The notes under the pieces: generated by a model
Told to the model about the DNA's origin: nothing
The model's input: only the letters and a program-made list of their open reading frames with translations
Databases searched by the model: none
Assembly: GCA_951812925.1 (NCBI GenBank)
Contig: OX638368.1
Coordinates: forward strand, 159,512,492-159,576,491
Direction: 5' to 3'
Source: Calliopum simillimum
Lineage: Eukaryota; Arthropoda; Insecta; Diptera; Lauxaniidae
DNA length: 64,000 nt
Shown: piece by piece, positions 1 through 11,399 of the stretch
Position numbering within the stretch: position 1 is the stretch's first letter
How the letters are laid out: every line of letters starts with the position of its first letter
Translations under genes and position numbers: made by a program

Positions 1-254
1 TGGCTATACTCTTCGCCACAAAAAAAATTTGACCTGACTATGAATTAAATATAAGCTTTTAAGTTCAAGAAAACATCAGTAAATCCTACAAATGCATTTA
101 AAATTTCAAATATTTACACGCACAAGTCAATTTGATGAAAATATTAAATTAAGACACACATTACACAAACATAAATTTACTTATATATGTACATATTTAA
201 ACATGTATCGGCATTTCCACAGAAAAGTAAATCGTCAGCCTAAAAATTAATTCA
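1..254. other. Unassigned AT-rich DNA
   Basis: No coding frame, RNA gene or repeat boundary is visible here. Confidence 0.5.
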
Positions 255-495
255 TTAAATCTCTGAAACTGTTTAACGTACATGGGTGAAATTTGGTACA
301 TATGTAAAAAGCGCCAAGACATAAAATGTGCACTGGAAAATATGGGGTATCACGCCCCCACAAAAATCACTCCAGCATATCTCTGAAAATGTTTAACGCA
401 CATGAATGACATTTAATAAATGCGTAAAGAGCACCGGAACAAATAATGTTCACTGAGAAAATGGGCAGTACTACGCCCCTAAAATAAAAATCATC
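255..495. repeat. Two tandem copies of a ~120-bp repeat
   Basis: The phrase CTCTGAAA.TGTTTAACG recurs at 261 and 381, a spacing of 120 bases. Each unit continues with ACATG..TGA.ATTT, then AGCGCC or AGCACC, and ends in a TACGCCCC- or CACGCCCC-like phrase. A diverged single unit lies at about 10945-11020 (TCTCTGAAATCATTC ... GGGACACTG). The copies have diverged, so this is an old dispersed repeat. Confidence 0.6.
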
Positions 496-1529
496 ATTTA
501 TGAGATTTAGTACACATGCAGAACAATAAAATCCTTTCAAAGATTTGGTGCTCCTACGTCAACTATAGAAGATAAGGTGAAGCAACATTCCTGGTTTTTC
601 GAAAGATTTTTAATTTAAACTTTGTATGGTGGAAAAATATGAAACTTTCATTTATATTAAAAAAAATAAAGAAAATTTTGAGATAATTTAAATGGGAAAT
701 TAAAGTGACATTAGTAGCATTAAAAAATTTTTGCAGTGTTCGCAGATTTATTAACTTTTATAGATGCACATAAAAATCACTTCCGTTTTTTTTAGGTGCG
801 TCTGCCTAAATATTTGCATGTATCTTGGAACTATTCTATCGACCGCGCACAGCTTTTACATCATATATAGTGCTCTCAAGAGCTTCACAAAAGTTCAAAA
901 AAGAAAAATAATTTTTGATTTTTTCTTTGTTTTTCTTAACCTTACAAACGTCTTACCACTCTCAGGTGCATCATCATGGAAATACCCATATTTCATTTTT
1001 CATAATTTTTGCAATATTTTCTCTTTAGGAAAATGTTTCTCACGTTTACATTAATGTATTTTACTAGAGCTTTTAGGTAATTTGCAGCGTAAATAAGATA
1101 AGATAACATCAATTTAACCATTTTTGACTGCGAGTTTTGGAATATAAAAAAAGTTCCAATGTATACATTGAACATCTTTATTTTGGCAAATAGGAAGAAA
1201 ACATTTTCAATACCGGAGCAAATTTGTTAACCCTAACAAAATACGCAGCACTTTAATGTGACATACTGACAACGCATTCGCACATGTAATACGCTGCTAA
1301 AATACGAAATAAAAATAAAATAAATAAAAGGAAACATACATACAAACAAGTAAATGCATACATACGTACATTACATTAAATATGCATTGAATTGTGTTAA
1401 ATAAATAAAACAAAAGTGAATGGCATGATGAAAGGATTCTGATTGAAAGAAAGATTGAATATATGTAAGTAATATGTGTCAAATTTTGTGCATTCAAAGT
1501 ACAAAAATAAAAAAAAGTTGTTGAGAAAA
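496..1529. other. Unassigned stretch
   Basis: This is AT-rich DNA without recognisable elements. A 96-codon open frame on the plus strand (764-1054) has no recognisable domain and low complexity, so I do not treat it as a gene. Confidence 0.45.
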
Positions 1530-1800
1530 TGTCACTATCATCATATCGTCGGGTTAAAACTACATCTACATTTTTATTGTTTTGAGAAAAACGCTTTTTA
1601 AGTTTTTTGAAATTCGTTTTTTGCATGGAATTTTCAAGTTTCCTGCTTCTTAGTTATTTTATCTAATTGGATAGAGACAACATTTCAAAAAGCCGAGGCT
1701 TAGCGCCATTTGTTCTTCATGTTTCTGTATACTTAAGTCAAAACATCAAAAAATGTAGATGTTTAATTGTAGTTTTAACCCGACGAATCTACATACTATC
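1530..1800. repeat. Small inverted-repeat (MITE-like) element
   Basis: TCGTCGGGTTAAAACTACA at about 1546 recurs in inverted form near 1770 (TGTAGTTTTAACCCGACGA) with further matching sequence around ATCTACATTTTT. The arms are about 40-60 bases around a ~150-base centre. There is no coding content. Ends and target duplication could not be fixed. Confidence 0.5.
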
Positions 1801-1987
1801 AGAGCTCATAAGTTTATGTTTCTATAAATTGGAAAAATCTCAGAAAAAATCAAAATTTGGATAAAACCATGGGGTACCTTGACATAACCTCAACGCACAC
1901 AGGTGCCAATCAAAGTAAAAGCTGGCCAAAAATCGTGAAATCGACTTGCGATTTGGATTATTTATTCAGCCTTGTTTTCTAAAGGAA

Positions 1988-2978
1988 GTACCCACACTGC
2001 TCCTGAAGCATCATTAAGTTCATCTAAAATGGCAACGTATACTGAATGTCTCCGAGTGTTTGTAATGTTATTCTGATGAAATATCACTTTGAATAAAAAT
2101 CGTAGCTGATTTCTTTTTGAAAATATCTCGATTTTTCCAATTGGGGCATTTTCCCATACAAAAAGAAAAAAAAATTTTTTTTAACTACATTAAACAAAAA
2201 TTAAAATAATCACAATCGATGTGTTTTGCGATGCTTAACGCGAATCCAACCTCAGAATTGCTCTATCGTGTTTAGTTTATGAGATATTGTAACCTAAAGA
2301 CCAAAAAAGGTCGTTTTTTTGCCATTTTTTGAAGCTATATAACTATGTAATATATCATTTATTCGTCAAATGTGGCTCAGATACTTGAAAACTCCAATCT
2401 TTTCCTTTAAAACATAATTTAAATTATATTTATATCTACATGCTTCTAAGAGATAACTTAGACCGAAATATTGTCAAAACGGGTTTTTTGCACTTTTGTG
2501 TCTTTTTAGGTTAGGATATCTTTGAAGAAAAAATAGATATCAACATAATTAAAATTAGGTTTTAAAGAAAAAAATTAGGGCTTTCAAGTATCTAAGCCAC
2601 ATTTGACGAATAAATGATATGTTACATGTTATATAGCTTCAAAAAATGGCAAAAAACGACTTTTTTTGGTTTTTAGGTTACAATATCTCAAAAACTATAC
2701 ACGATAGAGCAATTCTGAGGTTGGATTCGCATTTAGCATTGCAAAACACATCGATTGTGATTATTTTAATTTTTGTTTAATGTAGTTAAAAAAATTTTTT
2801 TTTCTTTTTGTATGGGAAAATTCCCCAATTGGAAAATCGAGATATTTTCAAAAAGAAATCAGCCACGATTTTTATTCAAAGTGATATTTCATCAGAATAA
2901 CATTACAAACACTCGGAGACATTCAGTATACGTTGCCATTTTAGTTGAACTTTATGATGCTTCAGGAGCAGTGTGTAC
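1988..2978. repeat. Large foldback element (long inverted repeat)
   Basis: Two nearly identical arms (about 1988-2438 and 2537-2978) are reverse complements around a ~100-base centre. The outer ends read GTACCCACACTGCTCCTGAAGC on the left and the inverse, ending GAGCAGTGTGTAC, on the right. The single strand could fold into a ~450-bp hairpin. Open frames in the arms are by-products of the repeat. A related single arm plus centre lies at 62040-62500, so this is a dispersed family. No transposase is encoded. Confidence 0.8.
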
Positions 2979-3309
2979 CTGCGCATGATTTGAAATTAAA
3001 AATATTTAATATTAACGCAAAGTCGTAGTTCCTAGTACAGATTATTTTTCTTCTTTGCAATGGGGTGTTATTGCCAAATAATTTTTCTATAACACAGCCC
3101 GGCGTTTTTGAAAAAGTTAAAAAAAGTACTACTACTCTCACGTGGTTTTTGTAGAATTTTGATCGATGAATCCGAATATGACCTCAAATATGCACCATCA
3201 CGTCTGTGATGCGAGTTTTGCTTGATTTAAAGTGCAGGAAACGCTATTTTCAAACATATGGCGCACATCTTGAAAGTAGTCTAGTTCACTTTTGACAGCA
3301 GCATTCAAT

Positions 3310-3640
3310 CATATGGGAGGTACCACGAATTCCCCTCCAAGTTCGCCTAGTTTTTGCTCAAAGTTTTAATTTAATATTCTTAGGCGGATTATCTCAAAAA
3401 ACGCTTTCGGTATTGCAATTTGGAACTTTTTAGTTCGCCTAGTATTTGCTCAAAGCTTGCATTTAATATTCGTAGTATCTTTATGAAATATGGACGGTTT
3501 ATCTCAAAAAACACTTTCAGAATAGCATTTGTAAACTTTTGCTTATATGGGAGGTGCCATATCCGCTTGTCCGAACTCAACTTATTTTTGTTTAAAAGTT
3601 GCACTTACTATCCTTAGTGCCTTAAAACTGATTTTCAAAA
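3310..3640 (+). repeat. ~140-bp monomers of the mini-me-like element, fragment
   Basis: At least two degenerate monomers are visible, with the recurring phrases GATTATCTCAAAAAACGCTTTC, CTTTTGCTTATATGGGAGGTGCCA and TTGCTCAAAGCTTGCA. The element start (ACTAGTAAGGG) and 3' hairpin are missing, so this is an internal fragment of the family seen complete at 19408-20253. Confidence 0.7.
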
Positions 3641-3682
3641 GTTTACGTTCAGAATAAAATTATTGGCCAGCTTTTACTTCAA

Positions 3683-4066
3683 TTGGCACCAGTGTGCAAC
3701 GGTCACACTTCTTATTGGTTTCCTCGTCAAATTGAAACTGGTGAAGCTTTTTTTGGGTTCTTGTACAGAAAATTAGAAATCGATGACCTTTTTTGTGTTC
3801 ATCAAAATCAAACTGTGTACATGATTTCAAAAATTTTGCTCCGGTTGGAAAAAAGAGGAACTACGCCACTGTTCACAGTCAATTTCTACCATGCACCTAA
3901 AAATGACATTGAAAAAGATTGCAGTGATTCCAAAAACGATGTTCTATGCACTAGTATGTTTTCACCGAAGCAAAAAATGCAGGTCGTTGTAATGCACATG
4001 ATTGTTACAAAAAAGTTACAAGCCACGTTTGGTCGTATTTGTATGAGATCTTGTGGTATGAGCTAA
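3683..4066 (+). CDS. Unrecognised 127-residue open frame
   Basis: I do not recognise this protein. The frame is open from an ATG at 3683 to a stop at 4064-4066 and has a more mixed composition than most open frames here, with several Cys and His residues and charged stretches. It lacks a clear domain, signal peptide or membrane segment. It starts inside the 3664-3701 inverted-repeat arm, which argues that it belongs to a mobile element or is a chance frame. No splice-site structure or poly(A) signal was matched to it. Confidence 0.2.
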   Translation: MAPVCNGHTSYWFPRQIETGEAFFGFLYRKLEIDDLFCVHQNQTVYMISKILLRLEKRGTTPLFTVNFYHAPKNDIEKDCSDSKNDVLCTSMFSPKQKMQVVVMHMIVTKKLQATFGRICMRSCGMS

Positions 4067-4870
4067 CGTTCGAGTAATCAAACACTTACTTTGCTCTTGG
4101 CCGAGAAGTATTGACAAGTGTTGATTTTTGGATTGCAACTGATACTCTGAACTTTTATCTTATATTTTAAATAATTTAAAAAGGTCTATCGACTAGGTAT
4201 TTTTGAAACACTCCCCTCAAACTATCGGAGGGAGTGGGGAAAGTGTAATTTTGAACAGCCAAAAGATCAAAATAATATAAGACACTAACTTTCTTTATGA
4301 TATCATTTACATTCATAGTTTAAAAAATTATTGAAAATAGACAATTTCACATATTCGATTAGTCGAACAGCGGCCGAAAATGGGTTAAATGTTCAGAATT
4401 ATGAAGATATGAAAAGTTCAATATAGCATTTTTGCTGTTCAAAGTTCAACTTTCAGCCCACTGTGTTACTAAACCCAAAAAAAATATCTGACAGTTGGCG
4501 TTTAAATTTTTTAAATCCACAATCTGCCACTGTGCGCCTGTGTAATTAAGTAGTACACTTAATAATTTTTTTTGGGTGTAAAATTTAAAAATTTCTTTGA
4601 TCTAGTTATCTCTGAAAAATATGTCAATTATTATTTTTAATGACAAACATGTTGATTTGTTGTGAGTTTGATCAAAATGAGTGGAAAAAGAGAAGTACGT
4701 CGTAACCCTTTGAAGACCATAGGGACATATGTATGTGTCCCAAGACAAAAATAAATTACATTTAAATAATCAAGAACCAGATATATGTAATTTTGACATT
4801 TGTAAGTTTCCAAACGCTTCATTCATTTCTATTAAATTTGGCAACACCATCAGAAGAACCGTTATTTTTT
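4067..4870. other. Unassigned stretch
   Basis: No gene was seen. CCACTGTG followed by CGCCT at 4527-4539 resembles one end of a Transib-type element, but no partner end was found. Confidence 0.4.
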
Positions 4871-5649
4871 TATACCCTTCACCCAGGGTATATTCACTTT
4901 GTCCTTCCGTTTGTATCGCAGAGATGGAGGCGTGGCAGATATAGAAAAGTATATATATTCTTGATCAGCGTCACCTGCTGAGTCGATATAGCCATGTCCG
5001 TCTGTCTGGCTGGCTGGCTGGATGGGTGGCTGTGTGTTGAAATACACTTTTTGGGAAAACTGAGCCAGATAATTCAATGAAATTTGATACACTGCCTTCA
5101 TCGTCAAAGATAGCTCGGAGGATTGAAAATGAGCAAAATCGGTCAACGGACACGCCTACCGCCCATACAAAAAATATATTCAAAATGCAATTTTAGGAGT
5201 ATTTTTCACGACAATGCAACCAAAATACGCATATATACTAAGAATTGTAAGCGCCAGCTCTAAAAAAAACTGAACGAATTCGGACAAGAGGGCGTGGCAC
5301 CTCCCACATAAGCAAAAGCTTTAAAACGCTATACTGAAAGCGTTTTTTGAGATATTCGAACCCAATTCGACTCAGACACTAAGAATCATAAATGAAAGCT
5401 CTCAACAAAAATTGGGTAAAATCAAACAAGGGGGCGTGGCACCTCCCATATAAGCAAAAGTTTCAAAATGCTATACTGAAAGAGTTTTTTGAGATAGTCC
5501 AACCAAACTTCACTCAAATACTAAAGACTATAAATGCACGCTCTAAGCTATAACTAGACGAACTCGGACAAGAGGGCGTGGCCTCCCTTATATAAGAAAA
5601 AGCTTCAAAACTCTACTGAAAACGTTTTTCACTCAGACAGTAAAAACTA

Positions 5650-6893
5650 TTGGGTGTACAACTTAAAAACCGGAATTTGAAGGTGGATGTCCGTACTAAC
5701 AAATATCGTGAAAGCTCGAACTTTATATATATGTCATTTTGAAGGTACATTTGACAGCTGTCAAAATCAGTCAACAAAACAATTTTATCTTGTGTGCATC
5801 ATTATTATTTTTCACAATGAATAACTTCGAAAATTGGAGAAAAAGACAGCATTTGCTGGAGGTTCTGTTGGGTCATTTTTTTGCAAAGAAAACTGCTGCG
5901 GAATGTCATTGTTTGCTTGTAAAAGTTTATGGGGACTATGCTCCAGCTGAATCAAGCTGTCGTGAGTGGTTTCGACGATTTAAAAGTGGTGATTTTGATG
6001 TCGAAGGCAAAGAACGTCCTGGTCAGCTGAAAAAGTTTGAGGATGAAGAATTGGAGGCATTACTCGATCAAGATTCATGTCAAACGCAAGAAGAACTTGC
6101 AGAACCATTGGAAGTTGATCGAGCAACAATTTCTAGACGTTTGAAAGTCTTGAGAATTTTTCAAAAGATGGGAAATTGGGTGCCATACAAGTTGAAGCCA
6201 AGGAACGTCGAACGCCGATTTTTGATGTCCACAATGCTGCTTGAACGCCACAAAAGGAAGGGTTTTTTGCATCGTTTTGTCACTGGCGATGATCCTAAGC
6301 GCAAAACAGCGTATGTCAAGAAAGGTGAGGCCGGCCCATCACAGCCGGAGCCAAATATTCACGCTTCGAAGGTAATGCTCTGTATTTGGTGGGACCAGCT
6401 AGGTGTGATCCATTATGAGCTGTTGCCAGGTGGCCAAACCATTAATGCTCAACTCTATCGTCAACAATTGATCCGATTGAAGCAGAAAATCCAGGCAGAG
6501 CGGCCAACGTATGCGACCAGACACGAGTCAATCATTTTCCACCACGATAACGCTCGGCCACATATTGCTGCCCCAGTCAAAAATTATCTGGAAAACAACG
6601 GATGGGAAATTTTGCCTCACCCGCTTTATAGTCCAGACCTTGCACCATCTGACTACCATTTGTTTCGATCGATGCAGAATGCCCTATCAGGAATACGGTT
6701 CACTTAAGTTCAAGATATCGAAAATTGGCTCGATTCATTTTTGGCCGCCAAACCGGCGCAATTTTTTTGGGATGGAATTCATAAATTGCCTGAAAGATGG
6801 GGAAATGATGTAGCTTCCAATGGACAATACATTTTTCCACAATAAATCATCAAATTTCGCTAAAAAATTCCGGTTTTTAAGTTGTACACTCAA
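5650..6893 (+). mobile_element. mariner-family DNA transposon, near full length
   Basis: The terminal inverted repeats are about 28 bases: TTGGGTGTACAACTTAAAAA at 5650, and the inverse ending in GTTGTACACTCAA at 6893. They differ at one visible position. The element is flanked by TA at 5648-5649 and 6894-6895, the duplication expected for mariner. Its 1244-bp length is slightly short of the usual ~1.3 kb, which fits the deletion in its transposase. It is inserted in the mini-me-like element 4871-6974, so it is younger than that copy. Confidence 0.95.
5817..6845 (+). pseudogene. mariner transposase, one in-frame stop and one small deletion
   Basis: The transposase would bind the element ends and cut and join DNA in the nucleus. 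The N-terminal paired-like helix-turn-helix half (FRRFKSGDFDVEGKERPG, QEELAEPLEVDRATISRRLK) is followed by the DDD catalytic core. The first Asp is in VTGD (codon 6288-6290), the second in HHDNARPH (6546-6548), and the third in YSPDLAPSDYHLF (6651-6653), giving the DD34D spacing of mariner. I chose the ATG at 5817, the usual mariner start, over an in-frame ATG at 5739. Two lesions are visible. About eight residues that normally follow VTGD are missing. A TAA at 6705-6707 stops the frame, yet it continues in phase for 45 more codons to a natural stop at 6843-6845, ending in GQYIFPQ. The copy is young but probably inactive. Confidence 0.93.
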
Positions 6894-6974
6894 TATAATT
6901 GCAAGCTTTTTTTAAAATTCTGCAGTGTAGGGTATTTAATGCTTGGCCAGGCCAAATTTTACACCCTTACTAGT

Positions 6975-9509
6975 TGTATGATCATTCTAATGTGACAGTT
7001 TGTGTGATGCACTGTTGCTATAATTTACAGCAGAATTTATTGGTGTTAAAGTGTTTTTAAGTGTTTTATAGTGTGAAATAATTATTGTCAGGTTAGTAAA
7101 TTGTTGTTTTATACATTAATTGAACCATTATTTAAGTTTACTATATGGATAAATCATAAAATTCAAAATGGGCCACCGGAGTCCCTATGGTCGTAAAGGG
7201 TAACTTTTCAACTCACTTTTGTACTACAATTTTACCAATTTCACAGACAATCAAAATAAAAAAATTGAATGAACCTGTTAGTAGACATATGTACTGTAAC
7301 ATAATTTTTGACACTGAACTCGAATCCGAGACCAGAATTGCTCATGTACTACAGGATTTCGAGATATCCGTGTTTGAAGCTGAGAATTCTTTTGATGGCA
7401 TCGAATAGCCCTAATCTTACTTTTCAAAAAATACCTTCAAATTTTTTCAATTGGACCCTTACTTTCCGAGTTATCACCCTTTGAAATAAGGGCATCTTTT
7501 TTGAATTTATATTTTAAAATATGTTTTCTGGACGCCCAATAGACCATTATAAATAGCTAACATGGTTGCATAAACTCCCATTTCTCTACGCTCCTGAAAG
7601 GGTTAAAATTATTAAAAATTGTGACTGATGTGACCCAGGCCGTCAAGGGTTAAACGAATTGATCAAATTCCTATTTTTCAACAAATTCTTTTATCGTTTT
7701 ACAGCTCTGATAGGAAAGAGCCTTTTTATAGTAAAATATTTTTATGTGGGTGATGTGATCAAATAAAGAAATCTACAAAACACAGAACATACAGACATAA
7801 AAGTGCATAGAAACATAATTTGACAAGCTCACGTTTCTGACATTTCATTCGCCCACAAACATAACATTTAAAGTAAAGAAAGAGGAGAAGTGAAAGTCAA
7901 AATGTAGGAATATTATAAATTTTATTTTTTTTTTTTTTGCATGTATGTATGTGTGAAAAACACACACTAACACAAATGAAATGGAAGCGGAAGTGATATT
8001 GCAAGCTACTTAAGCTTTAAAAGAAGACAAAATTTTGAACGCCCCTTCTTTAAGGCGACATATAGTACATAGTGGCACTGGTACTTACACTTTCGCTTAG
8101 TTCATGTCATGCCGCATGCTTTCAAGTATTGTGCTGGTGTAGTTAAGTGAAGTGTGACTGCGCGTATCTGCTATTTTATTTTATATCCTTTTTACTTAAA
8201 TCAGGAGCAGCAGCAGCGCCTTTAAGTGCAAATGACTGTAGTTGTGTTTATGTGTATAGCACTTTTTTCATTTTTTTGTGTGTTGAAACTACATATTGCC
8301 ACTGTGGCATCACTATTATCACAATTTTGTGCTTCAGATGTGGCAAAAACAAAATCACACTATGGTAGGTACTTGATGATGCAAAGACTTTGCAAGTTGA
8401 GTTAAATGTAAATGTATGGGGAGCCTCTTTTTAATCTTGGCGCAACACTTTAAATTTTTTAAATTTTTTTTGTCAATTTTACTTATACGCAAATTAAAAG
8501 CGACGTTATAAAGCAAAAGGATATGATAATTTTGCTGAAGAAATGCTCTTCTTTTTTTGAGTCTTGCGGTTGCTCACGTCGCAGCGCAGGACTGCGTAAA
8601 AGGGGGTGTTCTATAAAAAGGAGGCGGCTTTTAACGTAATTGCTTTTTAAATGTGATGGGGTTCGGTTATCGCTTCTTGTTTTAGTTCCCTACAAAGCGT
8701 TAACACAATTTAAATTTCTGCGCCTTTTCTTATTATTTCACCATGTATTGCATACTTTAAAGCATTTAAAATTCTTGCATTGGTTATCGTATTTGTTGTT
8801 TCAATAAAGGTTTTTGTTTTTATTATTAATTTTGTATTTTTTTTTTTTTTTAAATTAATTAATTTTGTGCTTTGCTTTTTGCAAATTATTGTACAACTTT
8901 TAGTTTTTGTATTTTTAGAAAGTGCCAGTATTTCTGGTCACGTTTGTACTGAAAAACAAAAAAAAATATATATATACATACTAGCAGTCCCGGAAAACGT
9001 TGTTCTGCCCTTTTTCAATAGGTGGCGCGATGAGTTCGATTTGAACGAAATCTGCTATAGGTGCAGGGATTTATCATTTTTTCCTATAGCGTGCGCAACA
9101 ACCTCATGAGCGATCCCTGCAATTTTTTGCAAGGCTAATGGTTGACACTATTTATATTGATGTACCAACTTTTAAAGCAAGAGCTGCTATTCCAACAGAA
9201 ATAAAGCACATAAAGTCAATATATAGCTCCTTACGCAATCATCCACTTTTTGCACGTTGATTGGTAGCAAGAACATCTATCCACATACCAAGTTTTATAA
9301 CAAAATCTGCAATACCTGAAGAGATATAGCATTTTAAGACTTATTTTTCTATGGGGGCTACCACTCCCTTTCACCTAAGCCCCCCTTTGCATGGCTATAA
9401 ACCACCTGCAGCACAAAATAAATACATACTGCGAAAATGGTTACGATCGATTAAGCGGTTTCGAAGTTATAAGACGACAAACACACGCACACTACATTTT
9501 TACATATAT
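6975..9509. other. Unassigned stretch, no gene recognised
   Basis: Nothing here could be assigned. A 73-codon frame at 7187-7408 has no recognisable domain. Poly-T tracts occur near 7925 and 8840. A GCAGCAGCAGCG run lies near 8207. This stretch may include relatively element-free host DNA. Confidence 0.4.
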
Positions 9510-9654
9510 ATAGATATTAGGGATTTCAGTCCCGGGATTCCGGGATCCCGGGATCCCGGGATTCGAGCCTTTTTGCAGTCCCGAAAATCCCGGGATTAGT
9601 GCTACCAATCCCGGGATTTCTTTTGTAAGTTTTTTAGGTTAGAAAATTGTTAGA

Positions 9655-9999
9655 ATGTTCCAAAAATCACCACCAAAAAACGAAGTCTTACAACATTATG
9701 TTAAAATTGAACATAATAAAGAGCTGAAGTTAATCTTAGATTACAAAATGAGATGGAGTAGTCTTTTAGATATGCTGCAGCACTTTATTATGCTTGAGAG
9801 TAGCATAAAAACAGCTTGTATTGACTTAAAGGTTTCTTCGATCCACTGTAGCGAATTTAAAATTATTAAACAGTTAGCTCGAACTCTTCAACCAATCAAA
9901 ATCACTATTGATATTATAAAGAAAGATAAATCTGCTTTGAGTAATATCATTTTTGCTAAAAGGCACTTCAGACTAGTTCTCTTATGTTTTTCTGTATGA
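9655..9999 (+). pseudogene. hAT transposase, central fragment
   Basis: The frame of 114 codons includes LKLILDYKMRWSSLLDML and later ACIDLK, which resemble the segment of hAT transposases (L.LD..TRWNS....L) upstream of the dimerisation region. The usual BED zinc finger and the earlier catalytic blocks are absent. The frame ends before the C-terminal block, which reappears at 10327. Other parts of the protein are deleted or scrambled, so it cannot be functional. Confidence 0.75.
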
Positions 10000-10326
10000 T
10001 TTTTTCTCTGACTGTAAATTTTTTATTGTTTTTAATTTATATTGTTGAAATTGTTTTAATTTTTTATTTTTCAAACAACATTTAAAAATTTGAAAACACC
10101 TATGACTTCTATTTTCAAATAGACTCAAATCTAATGCCAAAATAACTCATATGAGTTTTCTTCTGATAAATCATTTGTGTAATAAATTTACATTCCCACT
10201 ATCAGAGTTGCCAAAAAATTAATTTTCTAGAAAGTCTTATAATTTATCCGACGTTTTAATGAAAGAAATTGATATATTTTGTAATGTGGTGATAGGGGTT
10301 ATTTCCTCCAGAAAACATTCGATTAT

Positions 10327-10470
10327 CTTTCTTCAATTCAACCAACAAGTGTTGAATCAGAAAGATGCTTTTCGTGTGCGGGTTATATACGTAATAAATT
10401 TAGATCTAAATTGGATGATAAAATAATAAATGCTTTAATTTTCCAAAAATCATATTTTAATAATAAGTAA
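10327..10470 (+). pseudogene. hAT transposase C-terminal dimerisation (hATC) fragment
   Basis: A 47-codon stretch ending in TAA at 10468-10470 contains QPTSVESERCFSCAG, then NKFRSKLDDKIINAL and QKSYF. This is the highly conserved C-terminal dimerisation signature of hAT transposases (P.TS..SER.FS.AG....RS.L....). The stop matches the usual end of the family. The preceding ~330 bases do not keep an open frame, so this is the broken 3' end of the gene begun at 9655. Confidence 0.85.
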
Positions 10471-10577
10471 TAAAACTGATTAAAACAAAAGTTAATTCTT
10501 CCAAGTCCAACACTTGTTAAAACTTTGATCTCACTATTTTATATAATTAAATATGTATGATATTTTATATATCAATA

Positions 10578-11399
10578 CCTTAGAGCGCTATAGTCCTATC
10601 TCCACTTTTTGCGATTTTTGCAGATATGGTATCCTTGTGGGCTTCTTTACCGAGTGGAATTCTGTGGGATGTCAAAATACCACTAAAACACCGAAATATT
10701 CGAGAATTAAGAAAAATCGTATCTCCAAACTGTAATTTTTTGAAGAGCGCCACTGTGCTATCTCCTCTGAATATTTAAATAAGTCACATTTTTAAGAAAA
10801 TTTTTCCATTTTTTTCGTCTTTTCTACACGTTTCATGACATTTTACATCTTTTTAGTGGAAACATTTTCTTTTTCACCCAAAGGTCGGAACCAGAAATTT
10901 TTGAAACTTTCTTGTTTTTACCATGATTCGAAAAAAAATAATTTTTCATGTCTCTGAAATCATTCAAATGATATGGATGAGATGTGGTATGTGTATTAAG
11001 AGTCACGGGACACTGAAACTATCTAGATGAGTTTTGGTGCGCATATAAATTGCATCGGAGCAATTTACATTCATTGGTTTAATTGGAAATGCTCTGCCCT
11101 CCGTACAAAAGAAGCTATCGCAACGCACACCGGGAAATGCTGGTCGCTCATAAAATTTACTAAATGTGTAGTTTATTTGAATAGTAGTGCAATTCCATAT
11201 AATTTGTTAAATTGATTTTGTTAAAAATTAATAAAAGAATTTTTTAACATAAAATTATGTTAAAATATACTAAGGTAAAATTATTGCATGTATAGTTTTT
11301 TCAAAATCGCAGCCAATTCTAAATAACCACTGTTTGAAGTATTCTTTTTGCATTTCCCAATAATTGAAAAAATGGAGATAGATCTATAGCGCTCTAAGG
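10578..11399. mobile_element. TA-flanked TIR element nested in hAT
   Basis: CCTTAGAGCGCTATAG then TATCTCCA at 10578 is mirrored at 11371-11399 (TGGAGATAGATCTATAGCGC then TCTAAGG). The TIR is about 28 bases. TA flanks both sides (10576-10577 and 11400-11401). At 822 bp it has no transposase; open frames inside (for example 10553-10735) cross the end or lack any motif. It is probably a non-autonomous Tc1/mariner-type element. It lies wholly within the hAT copy, so it is younger. Confidence 0.8.

Larger units (their letters stand above)
1893..3701. repeat. Composite with ~40-bp outer inverted repeats enclosing a foldback
   Basis: A sequence around TGGCCAGCTTTTACTT and GATTGGCACC is present as its reverse complement at 1893-1933 and in direct sense at 3664-3701. 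These arms bracket the large hairpin at 1988-2978 and the 140-bp-type monomers at 3310-3640. They may be the real ends of a larger element, or two flanking copies of one short repeat. No target duplication was recognised. Confidence 0.35.
4871..6974 (-). mobile_element. Mini-me-like non-autonomous element, interrupted by mariner
   Basis: Read on the minus strand, it begins with ACTAGTAAGGGTGTAA (ending at 6974). It runs through ~141-bp monomers carrying GGGCGTGGCACCTCCCATAT (copies near 5291, 5432 and 5573), then the core with TATATATTCTTGATCAGC and CCATGTCCGTCTG plus GGCT repeats (about 4949-5030). It ends in a hairpin at 4872-4891 (ATACCCT and AGGGTAT). Dipteran mini-me elements have a similar core flanked by TA and GTCY repeats. 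The mariner at 5650-6893 sits inside, so the unit without it is about 860 bases. There is no coding capacity. Confidence 0.8.

Noticed and set aside
4637..5183. Several short open frames on both strands
   Set aside because: They lie in or next to the mini-me-like core and minisatellite and have no motifs.
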